This document shows, piece after piece, positions 51,337 to 63,427 of a stretch of DNA of 64,000 nucleotides. The position numbers and the translations under genes are program-made. The notes beneath the pieces were generated by a model. That model was not told the DNA's origin. It made no database searches and saw only the letters and a list, made by a program, of their open reading frames with translations. Within the stretch, counting starts at the first letter, position 1; every line of letters starts with the position of its first letter. This stretch comes from Pseudoscleropodium purum (lineage: Eukaryota; Streptophyta; Bryopsida; Hypnales; Brachytheciaceae): NCBI GenBank assembly GCA_963969395.1, contig OZ017798.1, positions 4,890,173 through 4,954,172 on the forward strand, written 5' to 3'.

Positions 51337-54300
51337 TTACAACAGCGCAAGTGCTTCCTCATTGAGTTCAAGGCAACGATATAGTACACTTTGTAAGCTG
51401 GCTATGGCGAGGCTCATGTCAGCAGACACTTCATCATCCTCACTAATCAGTTCCAAGTTCAGTCCCACAAGTTCACGTAAAGGCAGCAACCATTCTGTGT
51501 GCGCCTTCTTCAAAGTCTCCTTTGATAAGACCCCTGTGTAGTTTGTCTTTCCTGCAACATGAGAGGATACACAAATCGATCAAAATCCCTAAAGGACCAA
51601 GAAGCCCAAATTGGGAACTTTCTTTCCTTCAATGTTGTTTTGTGTTTTGACCAACACACACAATTCATGTGACATTAAAGAGGTGCGGATTTACATATGA
51701 ACGGTAATATTTGTGCACAAACCTGAGGACTCTCGGATAAGGATGAATCTGTAGAGGTTGAGAGCGCTTTGCACCTGGTCACGTAAACAAGCTCTCTAGT
51801 AAGTAAGGCGAAAGATTTCGATTAAGAAAATATTGCTTCCGCACGAAAACTTCAATTTTTTGACTTAGCGAAAATGTTTCAGAAACCTAAAAGAATACTA
51901 AGTGAACGGAATATGCCAGAATGAGCATGCCAGAAGGACTTCTTGCTCATCATCTGTTGCTTCCTCTCACAAGACAAAGCATCTATCATGGCCCGTGATG
52001 ATGGACGAACTGTTTATTTTGGGGGCAAATGGATTTCATCAAGCTACTTTTTAGTTTCTAACTTTTGCAGAAAATGACAAAGTATTGCAAGCACACGGAC
52101 TAAAACATTCATCAGTGCATTTGATATCGTAAGCTTGGACTTCTTGAATTTTGTTATTGGTAAGGTAAGGTTTCACCTACTTTGATTATGTTTCTTTTAA
52201 TTAATCCACCACGGTCTATGGTATTCGGAAACAAGTAAGCAGAACTGAAAGCTTACAGGATCAATTTGATCTGGTAAATCAGGAGCCCTATCATCCGGCC
52301 TCAACACACTTCCAATTACTTCAAGAACCTCTTCGCTGACAAACGGAGATGTGCAGGATTTGAGCCGTGAAGGCCAGGCTCTTGCAACCTCGTCCTTTAT
52401 ACAAGTTAAATGAAGTGAGACCTGCAACAATTTCCATGTCGAGAAGCATTGTAAATCAACTGCACTACGCACAATCACTAATCTAGCATCGTGGAATATG
52501 GCAGCCATAAAATTGTAAATGCTTATTCACAGAGCGTCGGAAACAATAGGCACAGTCTAGTACCCATGGAACACATTGTCAATTAGTCATAAAATCTTTC
52601 AGCAACTCCTTTACGCATTAGGAACTGTTCACAAAAAATAGTCTAGATTCCTTTTGGACACAATCTTTCAGACACACCTTGCAAAGCCACACTCCCAATT
52701 GCTTAATCTTCATGGGCTAATCTCCATAATGATTGAAACATTTTTTCAATTTGCTTCTACATTGGTCTCACAATTCTCTACGGTGGAGAAGCGTGCACTG
52801 TCCTAACTGCTCTACACCGTCATGGAACCACAACTACAACTGGCTTATATTATATAATTTTTACTTAAGGGTCTTTGCATGCAATGAAGCAAGAGCTAAT
52901 GAGCCCTAATCGCAACGTAGTTGATGAGCAAGATGCTGAAGAGAAAAATCGAAGAGACAATGGAGTGAGGCTTACCAAAGATGGATAGAGACAGTCGTTG
53001 ATGAGCATTTGCAGACACTGCAATCTGATAGTCTCTGGAAGTACATCTTGAATAATCTGTTTTACATAAGGTAGGAGGTACATGAACCAACCATTTAAGA
53101 GCTCCAACTGATTTTTGGGGAGGTGAAACTTCTTCAAATATTTTTCAGTAATTTTTCCTTGAAAGACAAGTAGAATTGACATGTAACCCAAGTCGTTTCA
53201 TATTTTTTGGAGCTTTGTGAAATTAGTTATTAAAATTTATATAGTATGGATTGTTTTACATAGTACGAATGTTTTTATCTCAGCAAACATAACATCATAA
53301 AATGATAGAGATGGATCCCAAGACCGAAATGGAATAGAGAGAATCTTGCTCAATGGATACCTAAGTAAGCCCTTGAATTGAATTGAATGCTAGAGTTTAG
53401 TTTATTTGTTCTCCTGTTCCCATGTTCTTATATTCTTCCTAGATTCTTGACTTGCAAGGGAACTTCTCGACCCTGTTTTATCCGAAGACCCCTTGAAACA
53501 CTCATCCTCATGTACCACCACCAATTGCTCGCATGATTTGGTTAATTTCTTCAAGTCATACAAAAATTAAAGACGAAGCAACACTTCAAAAATAGAGAGG
53601 CTCACCTTTTGGAAGAAAGCATAACCTTGGCGTCTTGTCTCTATCCTGGGTGCATAAACAACTACATTTTGAAGACCCTGCAGTTCATGTGCATTGTTCA
53701 GTTCATGTTCATACCATATCCAATCAAAGTTTAACATTTTTGTTAATTGTGGCTACCATTAATGTTTTGTAGTCACCATATAAAGAAATGATCTTCTCAC
53801 AATTCTATACAAAAAATGAACCTCATAATGAAGAATAGTGATGATTTCAGATTGTAGGACCTCAGGAGATATAAAACTATTAGGTGCATTCTACACTTCC
53901 AAACATATGAAAGATGTGTTAATAAATATAGTAGAAAATAATATTTTGGTGATGATATTTGTATAAAAATTGTACATCATGGTCCATAGATCATATTTTG
54001 TCTAGTTGAATATATCATAGCATTAACTAATATAAAAATCAGAATAAAAAATTAAATGGGATGTCTTTAGAGAATTGTCACTTAGAGCATTTCCACTATT
54101 GCATAATGGACTTGACACATGGCAAAAGTGGATTCTAGGTCCATCCCAATATTCTCCAACAACTCTATCCTACCATGCCTATTACACTAGTAAGCTTTAT
54201 CCTATATTCAACTTGTGATTAGTCAATTCATTATTTTCAAGATACATCTAGAGTGTGAAGGTGAAAAACAAGTAGTTGGAGGGCTCTTCAAAAATAAATG

Positions 54301-57300
54301 TGATAATATAGCAAGTCAATTCTAAAGTGAAAGGGTGCAAATGCTCTAAGACAAATAAAGATTGTTGGTCTTTGTTTATTTAAGCATAAGAATTTAACAA
54401 TTGCATGAAATTTTGCAATTATTGTGGGGACCATTTTGACTTGGGTAATAATGTTACACCTATTATAGGATAAACATAGAACACAAACTCAAACATTTTG
54501 AGGATAAAGAAAAGGAAGAACCTGAAGAGCAGGCAAAACACGCAAGATCACAGAAAGCCCATCATCATCCTCATCATCATCAAGAGATAACTCCACGGAA
54601 GATGCCAAGTCAAGAATAGTTCCAACAAGTGTCAAGCCAGCAATAGGTTTTAGTGACCTCCTTGCAAACAATGAGGCAACAACGGACAATGCAGCCACTA
54701 CCCCTTTCCATCCAGTGAAGCGCAGGCCTTCTTTAAGTGAGCTTAGGCTTATTTTAGCAACTTCTGCTACTTGGCTATTGGATAGAGCCCAATAGACTGT
54801 ACTGGCCACATCAAAGGAAGACCAAGATTAGCAATAGGATACATTTTGAATAATTTTGTAGTATGTAGTGTAGGACTTTCAAGTACTAGGAATTTAGTTG
54901 CCCAATGAAAATCTCAAAGCCATAAAACATAGGGAAGGTAGAGATTTGAGATTTTAGAAGAATGTCTCAAACCACTCCAACTTCAAGTCTAGATGGGCAT
55001 CTCAAACCATTCCAATTCCAAATTGAGAGCCCTTTTCTACAACCAAGGATAACATAGATCTGAGATTTTACCAACAATTCCCACTTTAGAGTCTTTTTTC
55101 AAAATGCACCAATGTAACAATTATGACCACAAGAATTGACAAACATTGACAAGTTGAGTGTATAATTATATGTAGTATCAAACGGAATCACAATCCACAT
55201 TAAACTCAAATTGAAATCATTGGACGTGATCAAATGTATGCCACCAAAGCTCATAGAGATTTAACATACTCCATATTCCTAAAGGGAAAAAAGTACAAGA
55301 TTAAAGTGAATCTTATGAGACAACTAACCTGCAAGCGCAGCTCCCTTTGTTGCTTCTGCTTTCTTCTGGTTCGTCATCTTTGGCATCTCATCATCACCCA
55401 ACTCATCTAAAAAGACACAAAATTCATCAACATATGCAAAATTTAAGTACTAGACGCAAGACAAGAACCAAGAGGCCCAAATCAATCATAACCTTTTCTT
55501 CCACACTAAATCAAGATTATCAAATCTTGGAGATCTAAGGCATTCTCAACAAGAGTGGGGAGGCAAGGGTTATGATTCTAAACCACTATCCCTCTTTTCA
55601 AATGCTTTGCAATGAAAGTGACATGAGAGGGTTATGAAAAGTTTCAATTTTACTAAGCATTCTTGTGAATCCTTACTTCCTATCAACTAGGGAATTATTT
55701 TTCAACTCCTACATCTAGTAAGATAATCACCCTTGTGAACCCAATTCTAAGCAATAGCAAATTTTTATATCTCTAAGCAAAAGTTATAATGCAATTTTTG
55801 CAAATAAGACATCGCATTTTGTAAAGTTTAGTCTTCTATTTTCTTAAAGGTTACATGCCTAGATTACTTGCAAACTAAAGCTAGGAAAAGTTGAATCATT
55901 AAACACTATGTGCTCCAAAGTCCATATTCTAAATGAAATGATGAGTAGAGTGATTCAAGGCAATGTATTGCCCAAATTACTTCTCATTAATTCAAAGTAA
56001 TACTTGAACCTTCAAAAGATAAAGTTCCTTCATGCCCAATTCAAAGAAATTGAGGTATATAATATATTCGTACCAAGATATAAGCAAATGTGTGCAAAAA
56101 TCCAAAAAAGATTAAGGCATTAAAGGGTTAAGTTGCAGAGAGGAATACTTACCATCAGCTGTTGTCTCAATTAATGCTTCAATTTGATCACCTGTGAGAA
56201 GCAGGAACACAGAGAGCCCACAGAACGGCAGCAGCTCAACAAGCTCCATCACCGCAGGTGGAACTTCCCTTCCTGGGTGTGCGATCTTTTCCCCGGTGAT
56301 ACCCTGCACTCAACAAGCACTCAGAAAATGAGCAAAGCATTTCTATCAGCAACTAAAGTAGAGGATGCTCTTTGCACTACTTTAAACAACTCTTAACATC
56401 TGTGGGAGTGGGATGATTGGGAATGTATGGAGCTGTAGAGAGATGACTTTAAGTACAAGCGTCAGAGATCATATGTTTATCACAACATGAATTTCTCATG
56501 CAATTTCAAAGAAGGAACAAAAAATGACAGTACATAGACCCCTCTCCATTCAAAGTTCACATTTAGCTAAACTCATGCTTACACCCAACGTGCTAATTGA
56601 GGCCAACCTAGAGTATGAATAGATGAGTTGTGGTAGATAACAGGTGTCAATATATGAGGTAGGATCAGAGGTTCCAAATAGTTGTAGCACCCTCTACCTG
56701 ATGCACCGAGATACCAAGTATGCGTTGATGAATCGGTGGAAGTAAAATGCAGTAAAACCACCAACAGGGCCAAGACTAACACATCCACAGAATCTTATAA
56801 GAGTGATGTTTAAAGAAGAAGTACAAACCAATATCTGAAGAGCAAACAGTCCAAGTCTTTGCTGGAAATCTTCACGATGTTCATCAACCTGCAGCTCTCC
56901 CACACTTTTGAGTATATATACAGTACGACACTGACAATATTGGAAAAGTGAAGGCAACCTAAAGCTGTAGAGGTTGCGAGATAATGCATGATACTTAGTT
57001 AAACCAAAATATATCACAAAAGCAACTTTGTACCCATTTCTATTCCTGCCCACAATTTGACCCTGACTCATAGTGTTATCAACCAGTTTTAGCAGAGTCT
57101 CACAAAATTCTTAATCCTCTCCCTGCAACCAATTTAATTGAAATCCCTCTCCACGAATCCTGAGGAACATCCTGTCTTCAATTGAGGTGTCACAGAAGGC
57201 ATAGGATACATTCAGATATGGGGGCACATCTTAACGTTGCGAAGGATAAACTAATCACCTCTCCATGGTGGAGGATTGAGATTTGAGGGGAGTATAGTAG

Positions 57301-60300
57301 GGTTATCTTAAGCCCTTATCTCAGCGGGGTTATTATGTCCTTCTCAAAAAGGTAAATTATTTCCTCTGGTGTGAATTAAAACACAATCTTTGGGTTTCAA
57401 AGAATGTTGTGAAATCTTACATTAGCAAAGTCACAAGTTTCTCTAACAACTTGAGCAACCTGCAAAATGTCGTCCACAAGGGCTGCACGAACTTGTTTCA
57501 GAGGAACCATGTCGTGCCCATCCATCGCTTGAATGGATTGCTCATCTTCTTCTTCTTCTTCATCTTCATCATCATCTCCATCATCTTCAGCAGCCAAGCG
57601 CACTATTGCAAGAAGTCCTGAACTCGCCTCCTGGAAAAATTGAGCATGCCGCCTCTGAATGCGAGAAAAAACTGCACAAAAAACAAGAAAAACAAAGTTG
57701 ATATCCTCTCATTTGACTAGAGGCTAGCCTAGTAAGTGCAACGAGCATAATTTAATAAAACACCCATACCTCCATTCTCAAATATCAAATCCTCACTATC
57801 ACACTCTCTCATGTCACAAGTGTATTGAATACAAATGTGATATAAGGAACATGCGTGGAAAAAGGTTCCAGACCACCTAGCTACCCCTAGTACTTCTTTA
57901 TCGTCACTTTTACGTGCAATACTTTTGTCACAATGCTCCATTCGATGGTACAAAACTCCATATTAACGCATGCATATTAACGCATGCATATTAACACATG
58001 CATTTTGGGCAGCTAGACTGTGACATTAAAGAAGGCGTACTGAAGAAACTGTGGTTTGTACTAATTCCAAAGACGTTCAGTGCCCAGTTCACAACTCACC
58101 CAAAGACAGTCCCTGTACCAGAGGAATGCAGTAGATCAAAGTCTGAGATGCTGTGTACACGTGCAAGGCCTGCACTTTCCCGAACACAAGAAGATTCAAA
58201 CATTGCACAACTAGTTCACCTAGGTAATCAAAAGGCCTAAATTTTGAATTCATACACTAATTAAAGAGGAAATACTACAAAAACATGCTTATAAAGTAAA
58301 TCAAACTGGAATATTGGGATATAATTGCATTGAGAAGAGTATGCCAATACTTTGTACTCACAAACCTACACCCTAGAATAGTCGCAAACAAATTTACAAT
58401 GAAACGCATTTCCTGAAATTTTCAAGGTCAGTTTCAATTGGGTAAAAATGTATAATGTAGGAGACAATGAATTGGTGAATGGAATGCAACGCTTGCCTCT
58501 CATTAGCGGATCCAATTTGCAACAGACCCCAAAGTGAGGAGAAGATTTCATCCAAACCATGGATACAAAGGTGAAAGGAAGGAATCATTCACCTCCATGA
58601 AAGCTGCAAACATCTCACGAGGGCTGCAATTCTCCGCCAAATCCTCTATGATGCTCAGACAGTAGTCTTGACAAGCCTGAGACAGAGTCACAAACTTCAC
58701 CACCACCCTCGGAAGCTCCAACCCTAGCTTCTCACAGAGCTCCTGCGCATTCCCAAGCCATGATTCCCATGTCATGAACACCCACAATTGCCAGTAACCC
58801 AAAATTGTCACACTAAAATCTTAGACAATCGGATAAGCAGGAAAACGTAACTGTTGGTTTTAGGTCATTTACCAATAACACTCTGAACTTTCATAACTTT
58901 AAAATAGAGTATCCGAAATAATGCACTCTAGTGTTGGAAACCTCTTTTAACACGAACATATAAAAACTTAACCAATCCAACAAAACGCCCGTCGCCTAAA
59001 CCGGTAATATTGGGTTACACATGCGTCGCAGCAGTGACCATGTGATGAGAAAACGAATTAACCCTCAAGGCAACAAGAAAGAAATTGTGCAAAAACGTAA
59101 CATTTCAGAACAACGTCGGCCGCTGACCTTTCTTTATTATGACTCGTAGTGACTTACAGGTGCCTACAATTGTTGTATGAGTACCACCCTTTCCATTCTA
59201 AAACTCAAAATGTTAAAAGGATCAATATCAAATACAAAAAATGTCAAACAATCAACGCATCGCATACCCCAATTCTCTCTGAATTAGAAGATGAGACCAA
59301 GAAATCAAATGTCTAAGATACAGTAGGAAGGGTTGGAGCTTCCGAAATTTGGTGCAGCATTCTGAGTTTCGTGCTCTCCTCCTCCTACTGAGTTTGGAAG
59401 CTTTAGCGGATATCTCTAATATAATACATTCGTACAAAAATATAAGTAAAAACACCCAAAATTTCAAAATAGTATTGAAGGGTTAAGAGTGTAAGCATTT
59501 CTCACCAGGCCAGAAGAAGTCGAAGGTTCCAGCAACTCCACAGCTTGCTGCAGCACTTGCTCGCACTGCGCCAGCCATTCCGTGGCCGAAGCCTTTCGAA
59601 GCTCCACATCGTAGAGAGGGCTTGACAGGACCTCCACAAACTCCTGACGTGCAGATGCCTCCTCTTCCTCACTTCCCTCATCCTGCCCCAAAACACATAC
59701 ACGCACAAATTCTTAAGCAGATGTCTTTGCAAAAAAGAATCTGAAAGCATTTCGAGCAGCACCAACAAGATACGAGAAGGATGAGTTCTTGCAACAGCTA
59801 GAAGAGAGGTACGCAATCGTCACAAAATTCAAGAGTGGCCTTCATTTGGAAGCCATCTTCACAATTGTCACCTTTAATGGGAGTGAAAAGAATCTGGGAG
59901 AGGAGAAAAGGACCCCGAATCCACACAAATTTCAAAAGCGTCCTTGCCTTTCAAATGCGCTTCAAAACGGAGTGAATAGAATCTGAAGAGTAACCCCAAT
60001 CCCTACAATTTCAAAGAGCGGCCGGCCTTCATTTTGAAGCCATCTTCAAAAGTTTCAGCGAAAGACAGAGTGAAAAGAATCTGAAGAATACCCCACTCCC
60101 TACAAAGCTCAAGAGCGACCGGCCTTCATTTTAAAGCCATCTTGAAGAAAATTCAGCGGAAGTCGGAGTGAAAGAATCAGGGAGAGGAGAGAGGAGAGAG
60201 GAGTACCCCCAATCCCTATAAATTTCAAGAGAGCGATCATTGATTTTCAGATGTGCTTCAAAATTTCAGCGAAAAACGGGGTGAAAAGAATGTGAGGGAG

Positions 60301-60457
60301 GAGAAGAGCAACACCAACCCCTAATAATCTCAAAAGCGTCCTTGATTTAGAAATGCGCTTTCAAAACGGAATGAAAAATATTTCTAAGAGAGGAGAAGAG
60401 TACCTCGCAGCAGCGAAGAGCCGCGTCGCGCAAGCGTTCCGGGAGAGGGGACGCCAT
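51337..60457 (-). CDS. ALF4-like protein (aberrant root formation 4, glomulin family)
   Basis: Fourteen exons (minus): 60457-60404, 59682-59506, 58742-58593, 58169-58100, 57671-57421, 56888-56829, 56303-56153, 55406-55329, 54796-54522, 53677-53606, 53056-52976, 52421-52257, 51774-51723 and 51551-51337. All are GT-AG and in phase and give 616 residues; Arabidopsis ALF4 is about the same length. Recognised blocks include LELPRVVVKFVTLSQ, ENCSPREMFAAF, VFSRIQRRHAQFF, QRLGLFALQIL, ELLPFCGLSVFLLLTGDQIE, ALNLYRFILIRE and KAHTEWLLPLRELVG. An acidic tract (DDGDDDEDEEEEED) lies in exon 5. ALF4 and animal glomulin bind RBX1 and restrain cullin-RING ubiquitin ligases; in Arabidopsis ALF4 is needed for lateral-root initiation. 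The molecular role is inferred from the family. Introns are large, and one holds a MITE. Confidence 0.88.
54081..54350. mobile_element. MITE-like element in intron 9 of the ALF4-like gene, 270 bp
   Basis: Terminal inverted repeats CTTAGAGCATTTCCAC (54081) and, on the other strand from 54350, CTTAGAGCATTTGCAC differ at one position. The termini resemble 'GAGCATTTCCA'-type plant MITEs. A TTA/TAA target of the PIF/Harbinger type could be hidden in the repeat ends, but a clean direct duplication is not seen. It has no coding capacity. Confidence 0.55.
56527..56645. repeat. Dispersed repeat fragment, copy 1
   Basis: Intronic segment with 'catagacccctctccattca', 'gcttacacccaacgtgctaa' and 'agtatgaatagatgag' in that order. 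The same blocks, with one 20-bp indel, recur at 63778-63856. It is probably a shared transposable-element fragment of unknown class. Confidence 0.55.
57961..58002. repeat. 14-bp tandem repeat, three copies
   Basis: Three units of 'tattaacgcatgca' (the third with 'cac' for 'cgc') lie in intron 4 of the ALF4-like gene. Confidence 0.9.
59831..60403. repeat. ~100-bp tandem repeats in intron 1 of the ALF4-like gene
   Basis: About six imperfect units begin near 59831, 59934, 60013, 60111, 60228 and 60332 with 'a(a/g)agcg.cc' and contain 'ttcaaa...ttcagcgaaa', 'gtgaa.agaat' and a 'gagtacccc'-like end. The last unit directly abuts the exon 1 donor at 60403-60404. On the gene strand several units keep a 'gggtactc' sequence like that donor. 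Confidence 0.75.
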
Positions 60458-62731
60458 CGCCACACGACTCACTGGAGTGACAGCATTCAGACAATCCCAA
60501 TCGCGAATTCCAGCAGGCGGACAACAATCTGACAAACGCTGCGAGTTAGAGACAGTCAGTGCGAACAGGGCATGGGAAATGGTCGGACGCCGCTCATCTC
60601 ATTGGCCACTCATCTCATCAGTCAGACTCCTTCAACGACCGGCGATGGCGTTGAATGTCCTCATCAGGCAGTCGCAACAGACAGAGACCGTCAGTTCGTC
60701 CTCAGGCATGACTCTGGCGAGCCCTTAACTACAGTAAGCTAAGCTAGCTAGCCAGGCTCCCCTACAAACGAATCTCTTTCTTTTTCCACTAAAAGAAGCA
60801 AGTAAGCAAAGAGAGCATCCTGAAGCTTCGAATCTTTCGGATTCGCAAAGGACACACTTCGCAAAGAATCCACGAAAAAAGAATTCAATACTATCGAAGA
60901 AATGCGAAACCAACGGAGCTGGCACGCAAGCTGGCTCGACGGGCCTGGTGAGTGAACGAGTGTCAGGGATCAACCGAGTGAGGCTCCCATTCTAGCGTAG
61001 GTGTCCCTTGTCTGCCTGCCTGGCTGTGTTTGAGCGAGCGCATATGCCAACGCAACCAACAAAGCGCCTGTTTGTCTCAAGGGCACCCTCGCCAGGCCGA
61101 AGAATCCGGCCCCTTCTTGCCTAACATTAGCAATTACCAGCTGGACTGTGCTTCAAAGTGCGCCTTCGGCATCTGCATTTTTTCATTCCTGAGTGCGTCG
61201 TCGTCATCCGTGCAGTCCATCCCCTTCAATTGCGTCCGTTTATACCTTCAGATTTCAGTTTGTCTCTCAGTTCGTCTCATGAGTTTCAAGAGCGCAAATC
61301 AGCTACCGCTGCGCTTCTACTCTGCCTGTCGACCTTCTTCACGCTAACTTAGACCCCATTTTCTGAGGACAAGTCTCTCCTTCTGGGGCAGCTGCAGGGG
61401 TGGCTGTTGCTTCCGTTCCTTGCAAGTTAGTCGTAGTAAGTTAATCCACTATCTTTAGGCAGCGTGCTTCGCTTTCAAAACGGGTGCCTCTTTCTTCTCC
61501 ATCAGTCATGGGCTTCAATTTCTTCTCCTTGTCTTGATTCTCCCTCTCCTCGTTCTCCTTGTTCTCTCACCTCTTAGTTGTTTTCTCAGGTGGGTTCTCG
61601 TCGCAACAAATCTCTCAGGTAATGCACACTCTGCGATATTTTCTTTCAAGCATGTTTCGAACGGCGAATACGCTTTCTTCTGGGACCATCTCTTCTTGGA
61701 ATGCATTCGTGATGTGCACTAGGGTTCGGGATCCAGATTCTTGGGATCCAGATTGCTTGCCGTTTGGGAATTCTTGGAACCCAGATAATTGCTTGTGGCC
61801 AAACCTAGAATATGTTGATTATGAGGAGCCACGTGCGCTTTTAAGTGTTATCGTTCGTTTCCCAGTACATTTGGTCCCGAATTCTTGCAGCCCTGAGAGA
61901 TTTTTCTGCGAGCACGACGGTGCAAGCTCAAATCAAGCTGGCAGTAACTGTACTCGTCCTACTGCTTGCAGTGGCCCTTCATTGTAGATTGCAGACACTG
62001 TAGGAGGAGGAGTTTAGGAGATATTGGTGTGATCTGAGTTGCTTCTTCTGGAGGTTTTGATTCGTACTTGCGCGGCTTGTAATTTGGGCAAGCGTCTGGG
62101 GCATGATCTTGTATGAGATGCCGTTTGTAGCAAGTACATCAAGTGCATGAAAGTAGGGAGGTTGCTTTGGGGATAAGGCGTGTTGGAATCTTAGAAATCT
62201 GTGCCTTACAATATTTAGGAATATGTGGATTAGAGAAGAAGAAGAAGAAGAAGAAGAAGAAGAAAAAGAAGAAAGAAACGAGTGTCTCGTTGTGTAGATA
62301 GAAATTCGATTCGTGTTTGAAATCTGTCTGCGTTTGTTGCTGAGTTAGGATTGTACTAGAATAGCAACCTAGACGGGCAATTCAATCTCAGGTGATGCTT
62401 TCGGTTCGAGCAGTACTTGCTCCTGCTCCTTGCTCATTCAGGGCAGGAGAAAGTACTGCGATGAGGACCCCAACCCTTGAAATGTACAGCGGTTTTTCAT
62501 TCTCTCTTTAGAAACTACATGGAGTGTCTCCTGAGCAGCACTCCTCTCGAAAATTCTGTTGGAAGGGCGTTTGATTCAACTGATTTAACCTGAAGTAATG
62601 AAGGTTTCAGCTCGTGTCATATTAGCATTTGAGCATTTACAATTGTGGCTGTTCTCAGCGGACATATTCTGATTTTGTGGCTCAATCTTTGGTGTTTTGA
62701 CAGGGCTAGTTGTTTGCTTCCGCAAGAGAAA
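60458..62731. other. Divergent intergenic region, ALF4-like / GILT
   Basis: 2.3 kb between the two start codons. It is GC-richer near the ALF4-like start. Open frames at 60477-60728, 61030-61347 and 61559-61987 are compositional and unrecognised. A GAA microsatellite lies at 62233-62275. A spliced 5' leader of the GILT gene may start here but could not be resolved. Confidence 0.4.
62233..62275 (+). repeat. (GAA)n microsatellite
   Basis: About 43 bp of uninterrupted and near-perfect GAA units, about 450 bp upstream of the GILT start codon. Confidence 0.95.
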
Positions 62732-63427
62732 ATGGAGAAACTGTCACGTTTTAGGTGTGCGTTGATCTTGGTGCTGGCTCTTGTGGCTCTCCCTTCTGTC
62801 CAAGGTAAGTCAATGAAATTTGACACCGATGACTGGGTTTCCTTACATTATTTCTGCAGTTTGTTTTGTAACACTCTGTGTGGGAATGATTTGGAGAGAG
62901 TTTGATTCCTCACTGTCATGTGTGCCCAGGCTTCGTAGTGAGAATTCTTGTGTGAATGTGGACCATACAACTTTCCTGATCAGACTTGTGCTGAATTTGT
63001 TTCATGAATGCGATATTGTATGACAAGCAGGTGTGGAGAAGGTGAAGGTTGAATTGTACTCTGAGTCCTTATGTCCGGGTTGCGCCGAGTTCATTGTCAA
63101 TTTCCTAAATCCGTTCTTCAACAATGGACTGATTGACATTGTGGAGCTTCGTATCATCCCCTACGGAAATACCCGCGTTTTAGACGGCAAACTTGTTTGT
63201 CAGGTAAAGAATATGTTGATGCAATATTCCAAGTTGTAGTTGCTGTTTGACCCGTCTCCAACCTGTTTTTTTGGGTGTTTCCTGGTGAAACAAACTGCTC
63301 TGTTCTTGACTCGTTGAAATGAATTGAAGTGTGCTAACCCTCTTTACAAAATACGTTTCAGCATGGTCCAGATGAGTGCGAGCTGAACATCATACAGACT
63401 TGTGCTATTCGGTTATGGCCCAAAGTG
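62732..63427 (+). CDS. GILT-type thiol reductase, 3' part not found in window
   Basis: Gamma-interferon-inducible lysosomal thiol reductase family (also called OSH1-like in plants). The exons seen are 62732-62804, 63031-63203 and 63362-63427, all GT-AG and in phase, giving the first 104 residues. Residues 1-24 are a clear signal peptide (LILVLALVALPSVQ). The redox centre is C39-P-G-C42 within 'YSESLCPGCAEFIVNFLNPF'. The family signature CQHG-x2-EC follows at C81-C88, then 'NIIQTCAIRLWPKV'. The rest of the family domain (the PWV motif region) was not found in the last 570 bp. It either lies beyond the window or has been lost to the repeat inserted at 63.7-63.9 kb. The enzyme reduces disulphides in acidic or secretory compartments; the plant substrate is unknown. 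Confidence 0.8.

Noticed and set aside
52865..53191. 108-codon minus-strand frame
   Set aside because: It only partly coincides with ALF4-like exon 11 (53056-52976). The rest is intron sequence read through the splice sites.
51337..60457. Importin-beta/HEAT-repeat transport receptor
   Set aside because: First suspected from the helical, acidic sequence, but the ordered blocks match ALF4/glomulin through its whole length and no importin motifs are present.
61559..61987. 142-codon open frame upstream of the GILT gene
   Set aside because: The peptide is unlike any family known to me, with odd Trp/Pro/Cys content. It may be part of a 5' leader but is not supported as coding.
62233..62275. CRISPR-like or structured repeat
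   Set aside because: It is a simple GAA microsatellite with no spacers.
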